Of a DNA stretch of 64,000 bases, positions 53,661 to 62,492 are shown in pieces (position 1 is the first letter of the stretch; the number at the start of each line of letters is the position of its first letter). The notes under the pieces were generated by a model. That model did not search any database and was not told the DNA's origin. It saw only the letters and a list, made by a program, of their open reading frames with translations. Location of the stretch: the NCBI RefSeq assembly GCF_034119865.1, contig NZ_CP139421.1, positions 2,232,001 through 2,296,000 on the forward strand, given 5' to 3'. Made by a program: the position numbers and the translations under genes. The stretch is from Algoriphagus sp. NG3. Its GTDB lineage: Bacteria; Bacteroidota; Bacteroidia; Cytophagales; Cyclobacteriaceae.

Positions 53661-54168
53661 ACATTACCAAGTCTTGACTCTAGCTTCTTGGCTCTTACCT
53701 CTACCCTCTTGCTACTTGATACTAGCTACTTGCTACTCCAAACCAGACATAGCAATCCCCTACCTACGGTAGGCAGGCACCTCAGTCTATCCGACCAACC
53801 AGCAATAAATGAATAAGAAATGTGTCAGCTCTACCGGCTATTCTGAGCTTGCTGACGTGAGTGTGTGGTAACCGATCTGCTCAGGGATGTGCACCTCCCC
53901 TTTCACGGCCTTAAAAATGAATCCTCAGATCGGATTCTTGGGCTTCAGGGGATACAGACGGTCATATATAGACAGCCGATACCCGTACCCTACAACCAGT
54001 ATCAAATCTTCACAATGGACAAATGAGGGCCTGCCTTTCTTTTGAAAGAGAGAAGATGAAAGAAAAAAGGCAGAAATTGTCTCAAAAATCCCCATGTGAA
54101 CTAATTCTTAGACAAGTTTAGCAGGATATTTCCCCAGAAAAGAATAAATTCGGTAGTATAAACTCTAT
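53661..54168. other. Intergenic stretch, no gene identified
   Basis: 53690-53750 repeats CTTGGCTCTTACC/CTTGCTACTTGATACTAGC-like words. 53820-54050 is unique, with GACCGATCTGCTCAGGG and CAGATCGGATTCTTGGGC (a CGATCTG/CAGATCG inverted pair). It may be a worn gene remnant, but no frame supports it. The last part (54090-54168) is AT-rich promoter DNA. Confidence 0.35.
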
Positions 54169-54193
54169 AAATAGTAGTTTCAAACTACTATTT
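54169..54193. promoter_or_regulatory. Operator palindrome of the XRE/DUF6934 module
   Basis: AAATAGTAGTTT-C-AAACTACTATTT is a perfect 12-bp inverted repeat with a single-base centre, 59 bases before the ATG at 54253. The right arm runs into TACTATTTGC, close to a TAnnTTTG -7 element, so binding would block transcription. Confidence 0.8.
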
Positions 54194-54252
54194 GCAAAAA
54201 ACAGCATTCATTAGGCTTAAAAGCCCTATTTTTGGATATAAACAATAACATC

Positions 54253-54651
54253 ATGAGAGAAGAAGAAGAATCAGATTTCACCGTACTGGAGAACAAAAAA
54301 ATCGGCAGGAATTTCTATATGTTCCGTAAGTTGACGGATACCAAGGCATTAGAAGTCGCTGAGTTTCTAGGCATCAAAGAAGCAACCTACACCAAGTATG
54401 AGAGGGGAGAAAGCAAGATTACCGTGGATATGGTTCAAAAGGTCTCTGAGTTTTTCAATGTTGATCCGCTTCAATTAATATCTACACAACCTGGGCATAT
54501 TATCGAAAATCACACACAGTCAAACATTACTTTTGGAGGAAGAATAAGAGCAAACTATACTGATTCAAAGCAAACTGAGGTGATGATGAAGATGATGGAT
54601 ACGATGCTGCAGATGAATGAGGCGATCCGGAAGATCTTGGAGGGGAAGTGA
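54253..54651 (+). CDS. XRE-family helix-turn-helix regulator
   Basis: DNA-binding protein of 132 residues from ATG 54253; a TTG 21 bases upstream is less likely. The Cro/C1 domain is residues 16-75 (IGRNFYMFRKLTDTKALEVA, EFLGIKEATYTKYERGESKI, VSEFFNVDPLQLI). A C-terminal tail (MMKMMDTMLQMNEAIRKILE) is a probable dimer helix. A perfect palindrome lies just upstream, so autoregulation is likely. It overlaps nothing but leads directly into the DUF6934-like gene, as a toxin-antitoxin or small regulatory module would. Confidence 0.9.
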   Translation: MREEEESDFTVLENKKIGRNFYMFRKLTDTKALEVAEFLGIKEATYTKYERGESKITVDMVQKVSEFFNVDPLQLISTQPGHIIENHTQSNITFGGRIRANYTDSKQTEVMMKMMDTMLQMNEAIRKILEGK

Positions 54652-54670
54652 TAATTATAGACTGAATAAA

Positions 54671-55129
54671 TTGAATTACGAAAAATATGAATCTGTCTCT
54701 AGTTCCAGAGATTCTTTGGAATTTGAATTTACCAGCATAGGTTCAAAAGGTAAATTCAAAAAGGTAGTGCAGTTTACACAGACTTCTGATTCTGAAATAT
54801 ATAACCTTGGCTTTGGTGATAAACTGGAGAATGGTGAAATTGATGATCTGGTAAGGAGTGACAACGGAGATCGCAACAAAATTTTAGCGACAATCGTCGC
54901 CATTATTTACGAATTCACATCCTCTTATCAAGATAAATTAATCTTTTTCTCTGGGAGTACTGAGTACCGAACTAGGCTATATAGAATGGCGATTTCAAAA
55001 AACTTAGAGGAACTGAATGAGGACTTTGAAATCTTTGGAATAAACTATTTAGATGGAGATTACGTTTCTGAGGTATTCAAGAAAGGTGCTGATTATACAG
55101 GATTTATTATCAAAAGAAAAATTCACTAA
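54671..55129 (+). CDS. DUF6934-family protein
   Basis: Soluble protein of about 152 residues, recognised from YNLGFGDKLENGEIDDLVRS, DNGDRNKILATIVAIIYEF, SGSTEYRTRLYRMAI and FEIFGINYLDGDY, phrases of the Bacteroidota DUF6934 family. I take TTG 54671 (NYEKYESVSSSRDSLEFEF as N-terminus); an ATG at 54617 overlaps the previous gene by 35 bases and would add 18 unlike residues. Its function is unknown. Together with the XRE gene before and the small basic gene after it, it makes a three-gene unit, possibly toxin-antitoxin-like. Confidence 0.72.
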   Translation: MNYEKYESVSSSRDSLEFEFTSIGSKGKFKKVVQFTQTSDSEIYNLGFGDKLENGEIDDLVRSDNGDRNKILATIVAIIYEFTSSYQDKLIFFSGSTEYRTRLYRMAISKNLEELNEDFEIFGINYLDGDYVSEVFKKGADYTGFIIKRKIH

Positions 55130-55139
55130 CTTTAGCAGT

Positions 55140-55295
55140 ATGAAGCCTAAAAAGAAAATAGAAGGAGCTAGCAAAATGGGAGTAAAGATCCGAAAGGATT
55201 CTTCCTTAAATGCTCATGCTAAAAAAGTTCTGTTTCCTGAAAAGCTAGAATTTGCCAATAAGGTGGTTTCCAATTTAAAGTGGAAGACCAATTGA
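55140..55295 (+). CDS. Small basic protein of the DUF6934 module
   Basis: A 51-residue lysine-rich protein from ATG 55140, 10 bases after the DUF6934 stop. A GASKMGVKIRKDSSLNAHAK phrase and VLFPEKLEFANKVVSNLKWK follow. I recognise no named family; small partners in this position next to DUF6934 genes are common, as far as I recall. A terminator lies 115 bases downstream. It could be an antitoxin or effector-size partner. Confidence 0.6.
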   Translation: MKPKKKIEGASKMGVKIRKDSSLNAHAKKVLFPEKLEFANKVVSNLKWKTN

Positions 55296-55409
55296 CAACC
55301 GATTTATCTGGAAAAAGGAAAGATTTTAAAACGATGTAGCTATGAAAAATGATCACATCGCAGGGTAATTACCCAGCAACCCATTGGAATAGTAAATGAA
55401 TATTTTAAT

Positions 55410-55434
55410 GAAAAAGCGCCAAATGGCGCTTTTT
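55410..55434 (+). terminator. Rho-independent terminator of the DUF6934 module
   Basis: GAAAAAGCGCC and GGCGCTTTTTC pair perfectly over 11 bp with an AAAT loop; the plus side ends in a T-run. Confidence 0.9.
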
Positions 55435-55591
55435 CCATTTATAATGCAATATATCGCCCCGCATTATATGAGTCAAAAGACAACGAATATCCCATTTAAA
55501 ATTTCTCTCCTTTTCAATCACTTCCTTATTCCTCGCCTAAGAGCGCTATGGTCCATACAAGATTCATAAGTTTGTAAAATGATTTCGTTAC

Positions 55592-55652
55592 AGCGTTGGG
55601 CCTTGAACATCATTCGGAGACGAGAGCTTGGTGCCAGCAAGACGGAGATGGA
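55592..55652 (+). repeat. Two-hairpin element, type CCCAGGGT, fragment
   Basis: The 3' half of the element: CAGCGTTGGGCC, CATCATTCGGAGACGAGAGC and TTGGTGCCAGCAAGACGGAG. It is joined directly to the AAACCTG element copy D, so nested insertion or recombination is likely. Confidence 0.6.
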
Positions 55653-55668
55653 AAGTTTGGGGAGTTGC

Positions 55669-55748
55669 AAACCTGCCAGGTTTTCCTTTTGGGAGCGATA
55701 AATACAGGTGATTCAAAAAATCCTGAAGATGTAAAACCTGGCAGGTTT
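55669..55748 (+). repeat. AAACCTG-bounded 80-bp element, copy D
   Basis: Both perfect ends are present, and the middle is nearly identical to copy C at 35465. It is the start of the long duplication shared with 35463-35955. Confidence 0.8.
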
Positions 55749-55915
55749 TTCTATTTGTCCCATAGGGACATCTGGTCGGTAGAAACAGCGCATGGTTTTG
55801 TGAGGGACGTTTCATCGGAACGCTTGGTTTATCGGGTTTGCAGTATTCCAAAAGAAAACCAAAGGTAAAGGGGGAGTTTGGAAAGTGCTGCCTCTGAAGC
55901 TGAGATCAATTTGTT

Positions 55916-55983
55916 GAGTCCGTTTCAACGGCTGGAATAGTGATGACTAGTTGATTTGGTAAAGTGCCATAGGCACGGACGAT
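55916..55983 (+). repeat. CCGTTTCAACGG element, copy 4
   Basis: Same as copy 3: GAGTCCGTTTCAACGGCTGG, ATAGTGATGACTAGTTGATT and GTGCCATAGGCACGGACG. Confidence 0.7.
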
Positions 55984-56330
55984 GGGATCTGCTTGAAAAG
56001 GCAGTAAGATTAAGGTTGGGAATTTTATTTTATGAGGGTTGATAACCTGTTGGCAATTTTCTTATTTAACCTGTTTTGATATAGGACAGGTATCTTTTCT
56101 CGTCCTTTTGGCTTGGCCCAAAAGGACCAAAAGGCCAAGACGCCAGCAAACTTCCGCCCTCAGACCAACCGCACCCTCGTGCTGCGTCCTACCCACCGCT
56201 CCCTACAAACAGAGCGATGTGCTAGCTGATTGTTTATCATGGTTTGTAGTCTCTACGACTAGTTGGATTATTATTATCCATACCGGTTCTTAATCGAGAT
56301 CCAGAGAATGAAAAGAGTGCTTGTTCTGTC

Positions 56331-56400
56331 TAAGTCCCAGAGGGACGGTTCATGTTATTGCCAGCCGTTTCAACGGCTGGAATAATGATGACTAGTTGAT
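56331..56400 (+). repeat. CCGTTTCAACGG element, copy 5
   Basis: AAGTCCCAGAGGGACGG, GCCAGCCGTTTCAACGGCTGG-type and GATGACTAGTTGATT, truncated before the GTGCCATAGGCAC hairpin. Confidence 0.7.
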
Positions 56401-56430
56401 TTTGATCACTCCGTAGTCATTGTGTGTACC

Positions 56431-56511
56431 AAACCTGCCAGGTTTTCCTGTTGGGAGTGGGAAATAAACAGATGTTTCAACAAAACTCAAAGATGCAAAC
56501 CTGGCAGGTTT
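56431..56511 (+). repeat. AAACCTG-bounded 80-bp element, copy E
   Basis: Perfect ends and a middle diverged from C and D but with the same TGTTGGGAGTGG and CAACAAAACTCAAAGATG phrases. It shows that the ends are conserved while the middle drifts. Confidence 0.8.
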
Positions 56512-56639
56512 TTCTGGAACTGAATTTCAAATCCCCCTTACCCCCTTTGATTATAGCTGTATTCCAAAAGAAAACTAAAGGTAAGGGGGAGTTTGGGAAG
56601 TGCTCACTCTCAAATTGAGAAAGCAATATTGTCAGGGGA

Positions 56640-56775
56640 ATATGCAGGCGCAGTAGGCAGGCAGCAGACCCTACATAGCTCCGGGTTTCAACCCGGGGAT
56701 TTAAATTAAACTGCGGATCCTACCCTCGGAGCACACAGTCCTTTTGGAGACGAGAGACAAGTCCGAGGGATGGAA
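56640..56775 (+). repeat. CAGTAGGCAG tract and two-hairpin-like element
   Basis: CGCAGTAGGCAGGCAGCAG is followed by stem 1 AGCTCCGGGTTTCAACCCGG and stem 2 CCCTCGGAGCACAC / GTCCGAGGGATGG, the same layout as 34693 and 45888. No gene. Confidence 0.55.
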
Positions 56776-56919
56776 AGATGAAGGTAAAAGTCAAAAAGCT
56801 GAAATCTGAAGTTTGAAAACCTAAGCTTCACCTTACTGCAGACTTTTCTGGTATCTTGATACTAGCTACTAGTTACTGACAAAAAAAACCGATCAGCAGG
56901 AAAAGCTGAACCAGCTGAT

Positions 56920-58104
56920 CTAGTTTAGATTTACATCCGAGTTCTGGAACTCGCTTTTATCCAGTTTGATTTTCGAGTTTCTGTGAGCCCTCAACCTTCT
57001 TATTTCCAATATTTTCGGCTGAAGCAGTACTTTTTTCTTTAGATACCGAACGGTGACGGCATCAAGCCTATAGCCCAGAATCATGGAAATGCCCACTATA
57101 ATAGGCAGCACCAGATTATCGGAGAAATCCTTCAGGAGAAACACAAGAAGGATAACAGCAAACTGCAGTGTCCCCAGCAGCAAGGCTACCTGATCATGCT
57201 TTAACCCTATTCTCATCAGGAAGTGATGTACATGGGATTTGTCAGGGGTCATAGGCCCCTTTCCCTGGGAAATCCGCCGGGCGAATACCCTCCCCATATC
57301 ATAGAGAGGATACATCATCAGTGCCACTCCCGCCGCAAAAGAAGGCTCAAACTTCCAGACATGCCCGGCAGGCAGGACTAGATTGTATTCCATAAAGGCA
57401 AGGATCAATGATCCCAGGGTAAAGCCTAGCGTCAGTGATCCTGTGTCTCCCATGAAAATTTTTGCGGGGTGCCAATTAAAGATCAGAAAGGACATGACTG
57501 CTCCCAGAAAAGTAAAGCACAGGATAGCAAAACTGTAATATCCTTGGTAGAAGAACCATACACCAAGTAGGGAAAATACCAAAGAGGCAATAGTCCCTGC
57601 CAGACCATCCAGCCCATCGATCAAATTAAATGAATTGGTAAGGGCCAGCAGTGTAAAAGCGGAGAAGGCATAGCTAAAATAGAGGTTGAACTCCCCTATT
57701 CCCAAAAAGCCATGGAAGCCCCTGATCCTGATATCAGCTACCACCACTACCAGCAACACAGCGATGAGCTGACCAAGGATCTTTCTGGAGGCGCTGAGTT
57801 CCACGATATCATCCCGGAGCCCCACGAAAAACATGATCGTGATCCCTCCCAATAGGTAGGGTGTCTGCATATTGGGGAACTCCCATCCCCAGATTGCTGT
57901 GGAAATGGCCACCGCCACAAAGAAGCCTATACCTCCCATGGAAGGAATTTTATCTTGGTGGATTTTTCTTCCACCGGGTATGTCGGAAATCTGATAACGC
58001 TGAAAAACACTGATCAGGACAGGATAAAACATGATTCCTATCACAAGGGAGGACAAAAAAGCAAAAAAGAATGTCATAAGAGTTGGCATGGTGTTCAAAT
58101 GCAA
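56920..58104 (-). CDS. WecA/MraY-type polyprenyl-phosphate GlcNAc-1-phosphate transferase
   Basis: Integral enzyme of 394 residues that moves a sugar-1-phosphate to undecaprenyl phosphate, starting O-antigen, capsule or exopolysaccharide. About eleven membrane helices are seen. Catalytic motifs are GLRDDIVELSASRKILGQ near residue 95, NSFNLIDGLDGLAGTIASL near 160, KIFMGDTGSLTLGF near 215 and the HxHH box DKSHVHHFLMRIG near 290. It is divergent from the short sugar transferase at 58341 and together with Wzi marks a surface-polysaccharide locus. Confidence 0.94.
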   Translation of the reverse strand: MHLNTMPTLMTFFFAFLSSLVIGIMFYPVLISVFQRYQISDIPGGRKIHQDKIPSMGGIGFFVAVAISTAIWGWEFPNMQTPYLLGGITIMFFVGLRDDIVELSASRKILGQLIAVLLVVVVADIRIRGFHGFLGIGEFNLYFSYAFSAFTLLALTNSFNLIDGLDGLAGTIASLVFSLLGVWFFYQGYYSFAILCFTFLGAVMSFLIFNWHPAKIFMGDTGSLTLGFTLGSLILAFMEYNLVLPAGHVWKFEPSFAAGVALMMYPLYDMGRVFARRISQGKGPMTPDKSHVHHFLMRIGLKHDQVALLLGTLQFAVILLVFLLKDFSDNLVLPIIVGISMILGYRLDAVTVRYLKKKVLLQPKILEIRRLRAHRNSKIKLDKSEFQNSDVNLN

Positions 58105-58340
58105 TACGCAGCACTGACTAATAATGCTACAACTATAACAGTATTTATTCAGAATGTGGCAAGATTAATGCCTCTAATTTCCAAAATAATTTAACAGTAC
58201 CACAACCTATAGTGAAATTCAAAATCATGTATTTTCAAAAAAACTGTATTTCCTTTGAATATATGTTAAAAAAAACTGATATTTGATTGACCCTTGATAA
58301 TCTTTACCTCTTTTTTTAGTTTTATCTATTTATAGCCACA

Positions 58341-59045
58341 ATGCCAACCTTCGTACAAAAAAGATTTGAGGACAGCTATTCATACTATCTGAAAAGCGCC
58401 GAAGCACGTAATCACGAAATAGACTTTAAAATGTCACCCCATTTTAACTGGTTCAATCTGACGATCAAGAGAGTTATCGATGTAGTAGGATCAATGGCCT
58501 TTATGCTATTGATCGGGTGGTGGCTTTTCCCGCTGGTAGCCATTTTGATCAGATTAGAAACTCCAGGTCCTGTTTTTTTTAGACAGACAAGAGAGGGGAT
58601 TTACAACTCGCGATTCAGATGCTATAAATTCAGGTCTATGGTGGTCAATAAGGATGCTGATAGCAAGCAGGCAACCAAGGATGATCCACGCATTACCAAA
58701 GTGGGCAGATTCATCAGAAAGACCAGTATTGATGAACTTCCACAGATTTTGAATGTACTCTATGGAAACATGTCCCTGGTCGGCCCAAGACCTCATCCTA
58801 TCCAATTAAATGAACAAAGTGCAGAAGAAATCCCAGGATTCAGGAACAGACATTTGGTAAAACCCGGTATTACAGGTTTGGCGCAGGCCAAAGGATATAG
58901 AGGAGAAACCCAGACTTTCCACCAGATGTATTTTAGATACAAACTCGATCTACATTACATCAAGACCTGGAACCCGTTTATTGATCTAAAAATCATTGCA
59001 ATGACCGCAAGTTCCATACTCTTTGACAATGAGAATGCGTATTGA
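58341..59045 (+). CDS. Short-form bacterial sugar transferase
   Basis: A 234-residue paralogue of the gene at 33507, sharing ETPGPVFFRQTREGIYNSRF, KFRSM, TSIDELPQILNVLYGNMSLV and GPRPHPIQLNE, and KPGITGLAQAKGYRGET. One membrane segment lies near residues 45-65 (MAFMLLIGWWLFPLVAI). It probably loads a different sugar-1-phosphate than its paralogue or serves a second polymer. A terminator follows its stop. Confidence 0.92.
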   Translation: MPTFVQKRFEDSYSYYLKSAEARNHEIDFKMSPHFNWFNLTIKRVIDVVGSMAFMLLIGWWLFPLVAILIRLETPGPVFFRQTREGIYNSRFRCYKFRSMVVNKDADSKQATKDDPRITKVGRFIRKTSIDELPQILNVLYGNMSLVGPRPHPIQLNEQSAEEIPGFRNRHLVKPGITGLAQAKGYRGETQTFHQMYFRYKLDLHYIKTWNPFIDLKIIAMTASSILFDNENAY

Positions 59046-59117
59046 TGGCGCATGGATTAAGGATCCGCACCGAAAGAAAATACCGATGTCGTCAATAGTC
59101 TGACATTATCTAAATTA

Positions 59118-59146
59118 AAGAAGGCGCCGAAACTGCGCCTTTTTTA
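59118..59146 (+). terminator. Rho-independent terminator after the sugar transferase
   Basis: AAGGCGC and GCGCCTT pair with a 7-base loop and are followed by a T-run; an outer A-T pairing extends the stem. Confidence 0.85.
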
Positions 59147-59225
59147 ATGATCAGTCAAAGCAAACAAACAATACTAAAATTCAATTTCTTGGTTAAATTT
59201 GAAAAGGAATCCATTAATTCTTAAC

Positions 59226-60917
59226 ATGAAGATCAGACCTGTCCTTTTACTGTTTTTTCTCAGCTTACCCATCTTTGGCTATTCACAGAATCTCCCGGTG
59301 GGCTTCCCCCTTCTAAACGATTACCTGCGTAGGGAGCAAGTGACAGGGAATCTGGATTCCGACTTCTCTTTTATCTATAAGCCTATTACCACTTCTAAAG
59401 CATTCCCGCAATTTTCATCTCCCTTCCTCCTTGATTCCCTGACAGGTTATGAAAGTAAAATCAAGCCTATTAAAAACAGCTCAGGTAATTTCAGCGTTTC
59501 TGTTCTCCCCTTACAGCTGAACACTATGTTCAATTCCCATCATCCCTACAACTGGGGACATGGGGCCATTCTTCCGGCCAAAGGCGCACAGACCTTACTA
59601 TCAGCAGGAGTTCACCTAAAATGGGGAGTACTCAGTGTGCAACTTTACCCACAATTCCATTATGCCCAGAATTTAGCTTTCGAGGAATATCCTGAAGATG
59701 CGCCTAGGGGCTACTTCACACATATGAGAAGGAGTATCAATGGAATTGATCAACCGGTACGATTTGGGCAAGATCCTATTACGAGAGTATTGCCGGGAAA
59801 CTCCAACATCAGTGTGAATTTGGGTGGGATAGCTTTAGGTGTATCCACTGAAAACCTCTGGATAGGCCCTGGGCAGAACAATTCATTGCTATTGACTGAC
59901 AATGCGGAGGGATTTTTACATTTTAAACTCAATTCCACCAAGCCTTTAAAAACTTTTGCCGGGAATTTCGAAGGGATATACTGGATAGGAAAACTGGAAG
60001 GCTCAGATTTCCCCCACTTCAGTGACGGAAGCTATCATGAGCTGCTTTCTACTAAGCCAGATGATTGGAGGTATTTCACGGGACTATCAGTTAGTTATAA
60101 TCCGATTTTCATGAAAAACCTGTATCTGGGTGCCACCCGGGCATTTCAGGTCTATAGAGGTGATATGGGAGACAATTTCCGGGCTTATTTCCCGCTTTTT
60201 GCCCCCTTACCCAAAGAAGGGGAAGGTGTAGAAGAAAACGTAGAGCTCAGAGAGGATCAAAATGTAGGGGTTTTTGCCAGGTATTTGGTTCCCAAAGCAA
60301 AAGCTGAATTTTATTTTGAATATTCCAGAAATGACCACCCCTTTACCTGGAGGGATCTGATTTTAAATGTTGAGCATAGCCGAGGTTATATTGTTGGGTT
60401 TAATAAGTACTTCGAATTACCCGACGGACATACTTATGGTATTTCCGGGGAAATGACGCAGACCCAATTCAGTATCAATAATATTATCAGATGGGGAGAT
60501 GGAGTACCCTACAAAGGACTTGGTCTATATGACAATTATCAGGTAAAGCATGGGTTTACCCATAAGGGGGAAAATCTGGCAGCGGGGACCGGGGTAAGCG
60601 GCAATGAGTATTCTTTGAAAGTAGGAAGATATAATAAATTTGAAGAAATATCCGTAGAAGTAGAGCGGCTGCAGAGGGATCCCAACTATTACTACTATGC
60701 CAAGGAAAATGGTGTGGATGTGCAAAAATGGGTTGACTACAACTTCACCCTGAATTATAAGCAGCATTTCAAGAATCTGATTTTTTCAGGCTCCATGACC
60801 TCTATGCTGATCAATAATTATAACCACTGGAACAGTACGGGGAACAGTACGCTATCAGGTAGTGCGGATAAAAAGTTTAACCTGAATCTACAGGTAAATC
60901 TGGCTTACTTGCTGTAG
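59226..60917 (+). CDS. Capsule assembly Wzi family outer-membrane protein
   Basis: Beta-barrel protein of 563 residues that helps attach surface polysaccharide to the cell. I use ATG 59226 because it opens a proper signal (MKIRPVLLLFFLSLPIFGYS); a TTG 27 bases earlier is discarded. The barrel shows repeated aromatic strands such as LGATRAFQVYRGDMGDNF, FEYSRNDHPFTWRDLI and YNFTLNYKQHFKNLIFSGSM, and Wzi-like NLWIGPGQNNSLLLTDNAEG. It follows the sugar transferase by 180 bp and fits the same surface-polymer locus. Confidence 0.88.
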   Translation: MKIRPVLLLFFLSLPIFGYSQNLPVGFPLLNDYLRREQVTGNLDSDFSFIYKPITTSKAFPQFSSPFLLDSLTGYESKIKPIKNSSGNFSVSVLPLQLNTMFNSHHPYNWGHGAILPAKGAQTLLSAGVHLKWGVLSVQLYPQFHYAQNLAFEEYPEDAPRGYFTHMRRSINGIDQPVRFGQDPITRVLPGNSNISVNLGGIALGVSTENLWIGPGQNNSLLLTDNAEGFLHFKLNSTKPLKTFAGNFEGIYWIGKLEGSDFPHFSDGSYHELLSTKPDDWRYFTGLSVSYNPIFMKNLYLGATRAFQVYRGDMGDNFRAYFPLFAPLPKEGEGVEENVELREDQNVGVFARYLVPKAKAEFYFEYSRNDHPFTWRDLILNVEHSRGYIVGFNKYFELPDGHTYGISGEMTQTQFSINNIIRWGDGVPYKGLGLYDNYQVKHGFTHKGENLAAGTGVSGNEYSLKVGRYNKFEEISVEVERLQRDPNYYYYAKENGVDVQKWVDYNFTLNYKQHFKNLIFSGSMTSMLINNYNHWNSTGNSTLSGSADKKFNLNLQVNLAYLL

Positions 60918-62440
60918 TGCCCTTTACGTCATTGCGAGCGACGCAGGAGCCCGGCAATCTATCAGGATTCGTCATTGCGGGTCCGGAGATCGTCATTGCG
61001 AGGAACGAAGCAATCCCGTTTATAATACCTGAGATTGCTTCGGTCGTGTCTCCCTCGCAATGACGCGGTACACTCCGTCATTGCGAGCGACGCAGGAGTG
61101 CGGCAATCTTTCGGAGCGTCATTGCGAGGAACGAAGCAATCCCGTTTATAATACCTGAGATTGCTTCGGTCGTGTCTCCCTCGCAATGACGTGGCACATT
61201 CCGTCATCGGTAGCGACGCAGGAGCGCGGCAATCTATCAGGATTCGTCATTGCGGGTCCGGAGATCGTCATTGCGAGGTACGAAGCAATCTCAATTTTCA
61301 TAGCTAAGATTGCTTCAGTCGTACCTCCCTCGCAATGACGCAGGACTTTCCGTCATCGGTAGCGACGCAGGAACGCGGCAATCTATCAGGGTTCGTCATT
61401 GCGAGGAACGAAGCAATCCCTTTTATAGCAGCTGAGATTGCTTCAGTCGTGCCTCCCTCGCAATGACGCGGTACACTCCGTCATTGCGAGGTACGAAGCA
61501 ATCTCTGGCATTTTTCACCCTATACCCAGAACAGATAATGAACCTGTCCTCTTTAAGATTGCTTCAGTCGTGCCTCCCTCGCAATGACGGTAGTTAAACG
61601 TAAAAAGCCCCGGAACAACTCACAAGGAGGATTTCGGGGCTTTTGTGCAGGACAGGAACTGTAGCTATTCTATTTGAGATTGCCTGCCTGCGGTAGGCAG
61701 GCTTCGGTCGTACCTCCCTCGCAATGACGCAGGACTTTCCGTCATCGGTAGCGACGCAGGAACGCGGCAATCTATCAGGATTCGTCATTGCGAGGAACGA
61801 AGCAATCTCAATTTTCATAGCTAAGATTGCTTCGGTCGTACCTCCCTCGCAATGACGTGGCACATTCCGTCATTGCGAGCGACACAGGAGCGTGTCAATC
61901 TATCAGGATTCGTCATTGCGAGGAACGAAGCAATCCCTTTAATAATACATGAGATTGCTTCGGTCGTGTCTCCCTCGCAATGACGTGGCACATTCCGTCA
62001 TCGGTAGCGACGCAGGAGCGTGTCAATCTATCAGGATTCGTCATTGCGGGTCCGGAGATCGTCATTGCGAGGTACGAAGCAATCTCAATTTTCATAGCTA
62101 AGATTGCTTCAGTCGTACCTCCCTCGCAATGACGCAGGACTTTCCGTCATCGGTAGCGACACAGGAGCGTGGCAATCTTTCGGAGCGTCATTGCGAGGTA
62201 CGAAGCAATCCCGTTTATAATACCTGAGATTGCTTCGGTCGTGCCTCCCTCGCAATGACGCAGGACTTTCCGTCATCGGTAGCGACGCAGGAGCGCGGCA
62301 ATCTATCAGGGTTCGTCATTGCGAGGAACGAAGCAATCTCAATTTTCATAGCTAAGATTGCTTCGGTCGTGCCTCCCTCGCAATGACGTGAGCATTGCGT
62401 AATTGCGAGACACGAAGCAATCTAAGTTGGGATAAATTCA
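60918..62440. repeat. Array of TCATTGCGAGG long palindromes, part 1
   Basis: About 11 hairpin units spaced 125-150 bp. A unit has a short half (GTCATTGCGAGCGACGCAGG, GGCAATCTATCAGGATTC) and a long inverted repeat whose left arm is GTCATTGCGAGGAACGAAGC (then AATC) and whose right arm is GATTGCTTCGGTCGTACCTC (then CCTCGCAATGACG). A CCGGAACAACTC hairpin (AAAAGCCCC/GGGGCTTTT) interrupts at 61597. The short frames inside the array are by-products of the repeats. Confidence 0.92.
61596..61970 (+). repeat. Segment duplicated inside the array, copy 1
   Basis: About 375 bases, from the GTAAAAAGCCCCGGAACAAC hairpin through two repeat units, recurs almost perfectly at 63154-63530. The two copies differ at GGGCTTTTGTG versus GGGCTTTTTGTG. 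Confidence 0.8.
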
Positions 62441-62492
62441 AATTCCACAATAATCTCCATTCAGGTATATTATTTTTTATTTATTTTAATCT

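Larger units (their letters stand above)
55667..56241 (+). repeat. Long dispersed duplication, copy 2
   Basis: About 575 bases matching 35463-35955 in the same order. The copies differ by an inserted GTCCCATAGGGAC/GGTCGGTAG segment (55752-55830) and by the CTTTTGGCTTGGCCCAAAAG unit near 56104. No gene is shared. Confidence 0.75.
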
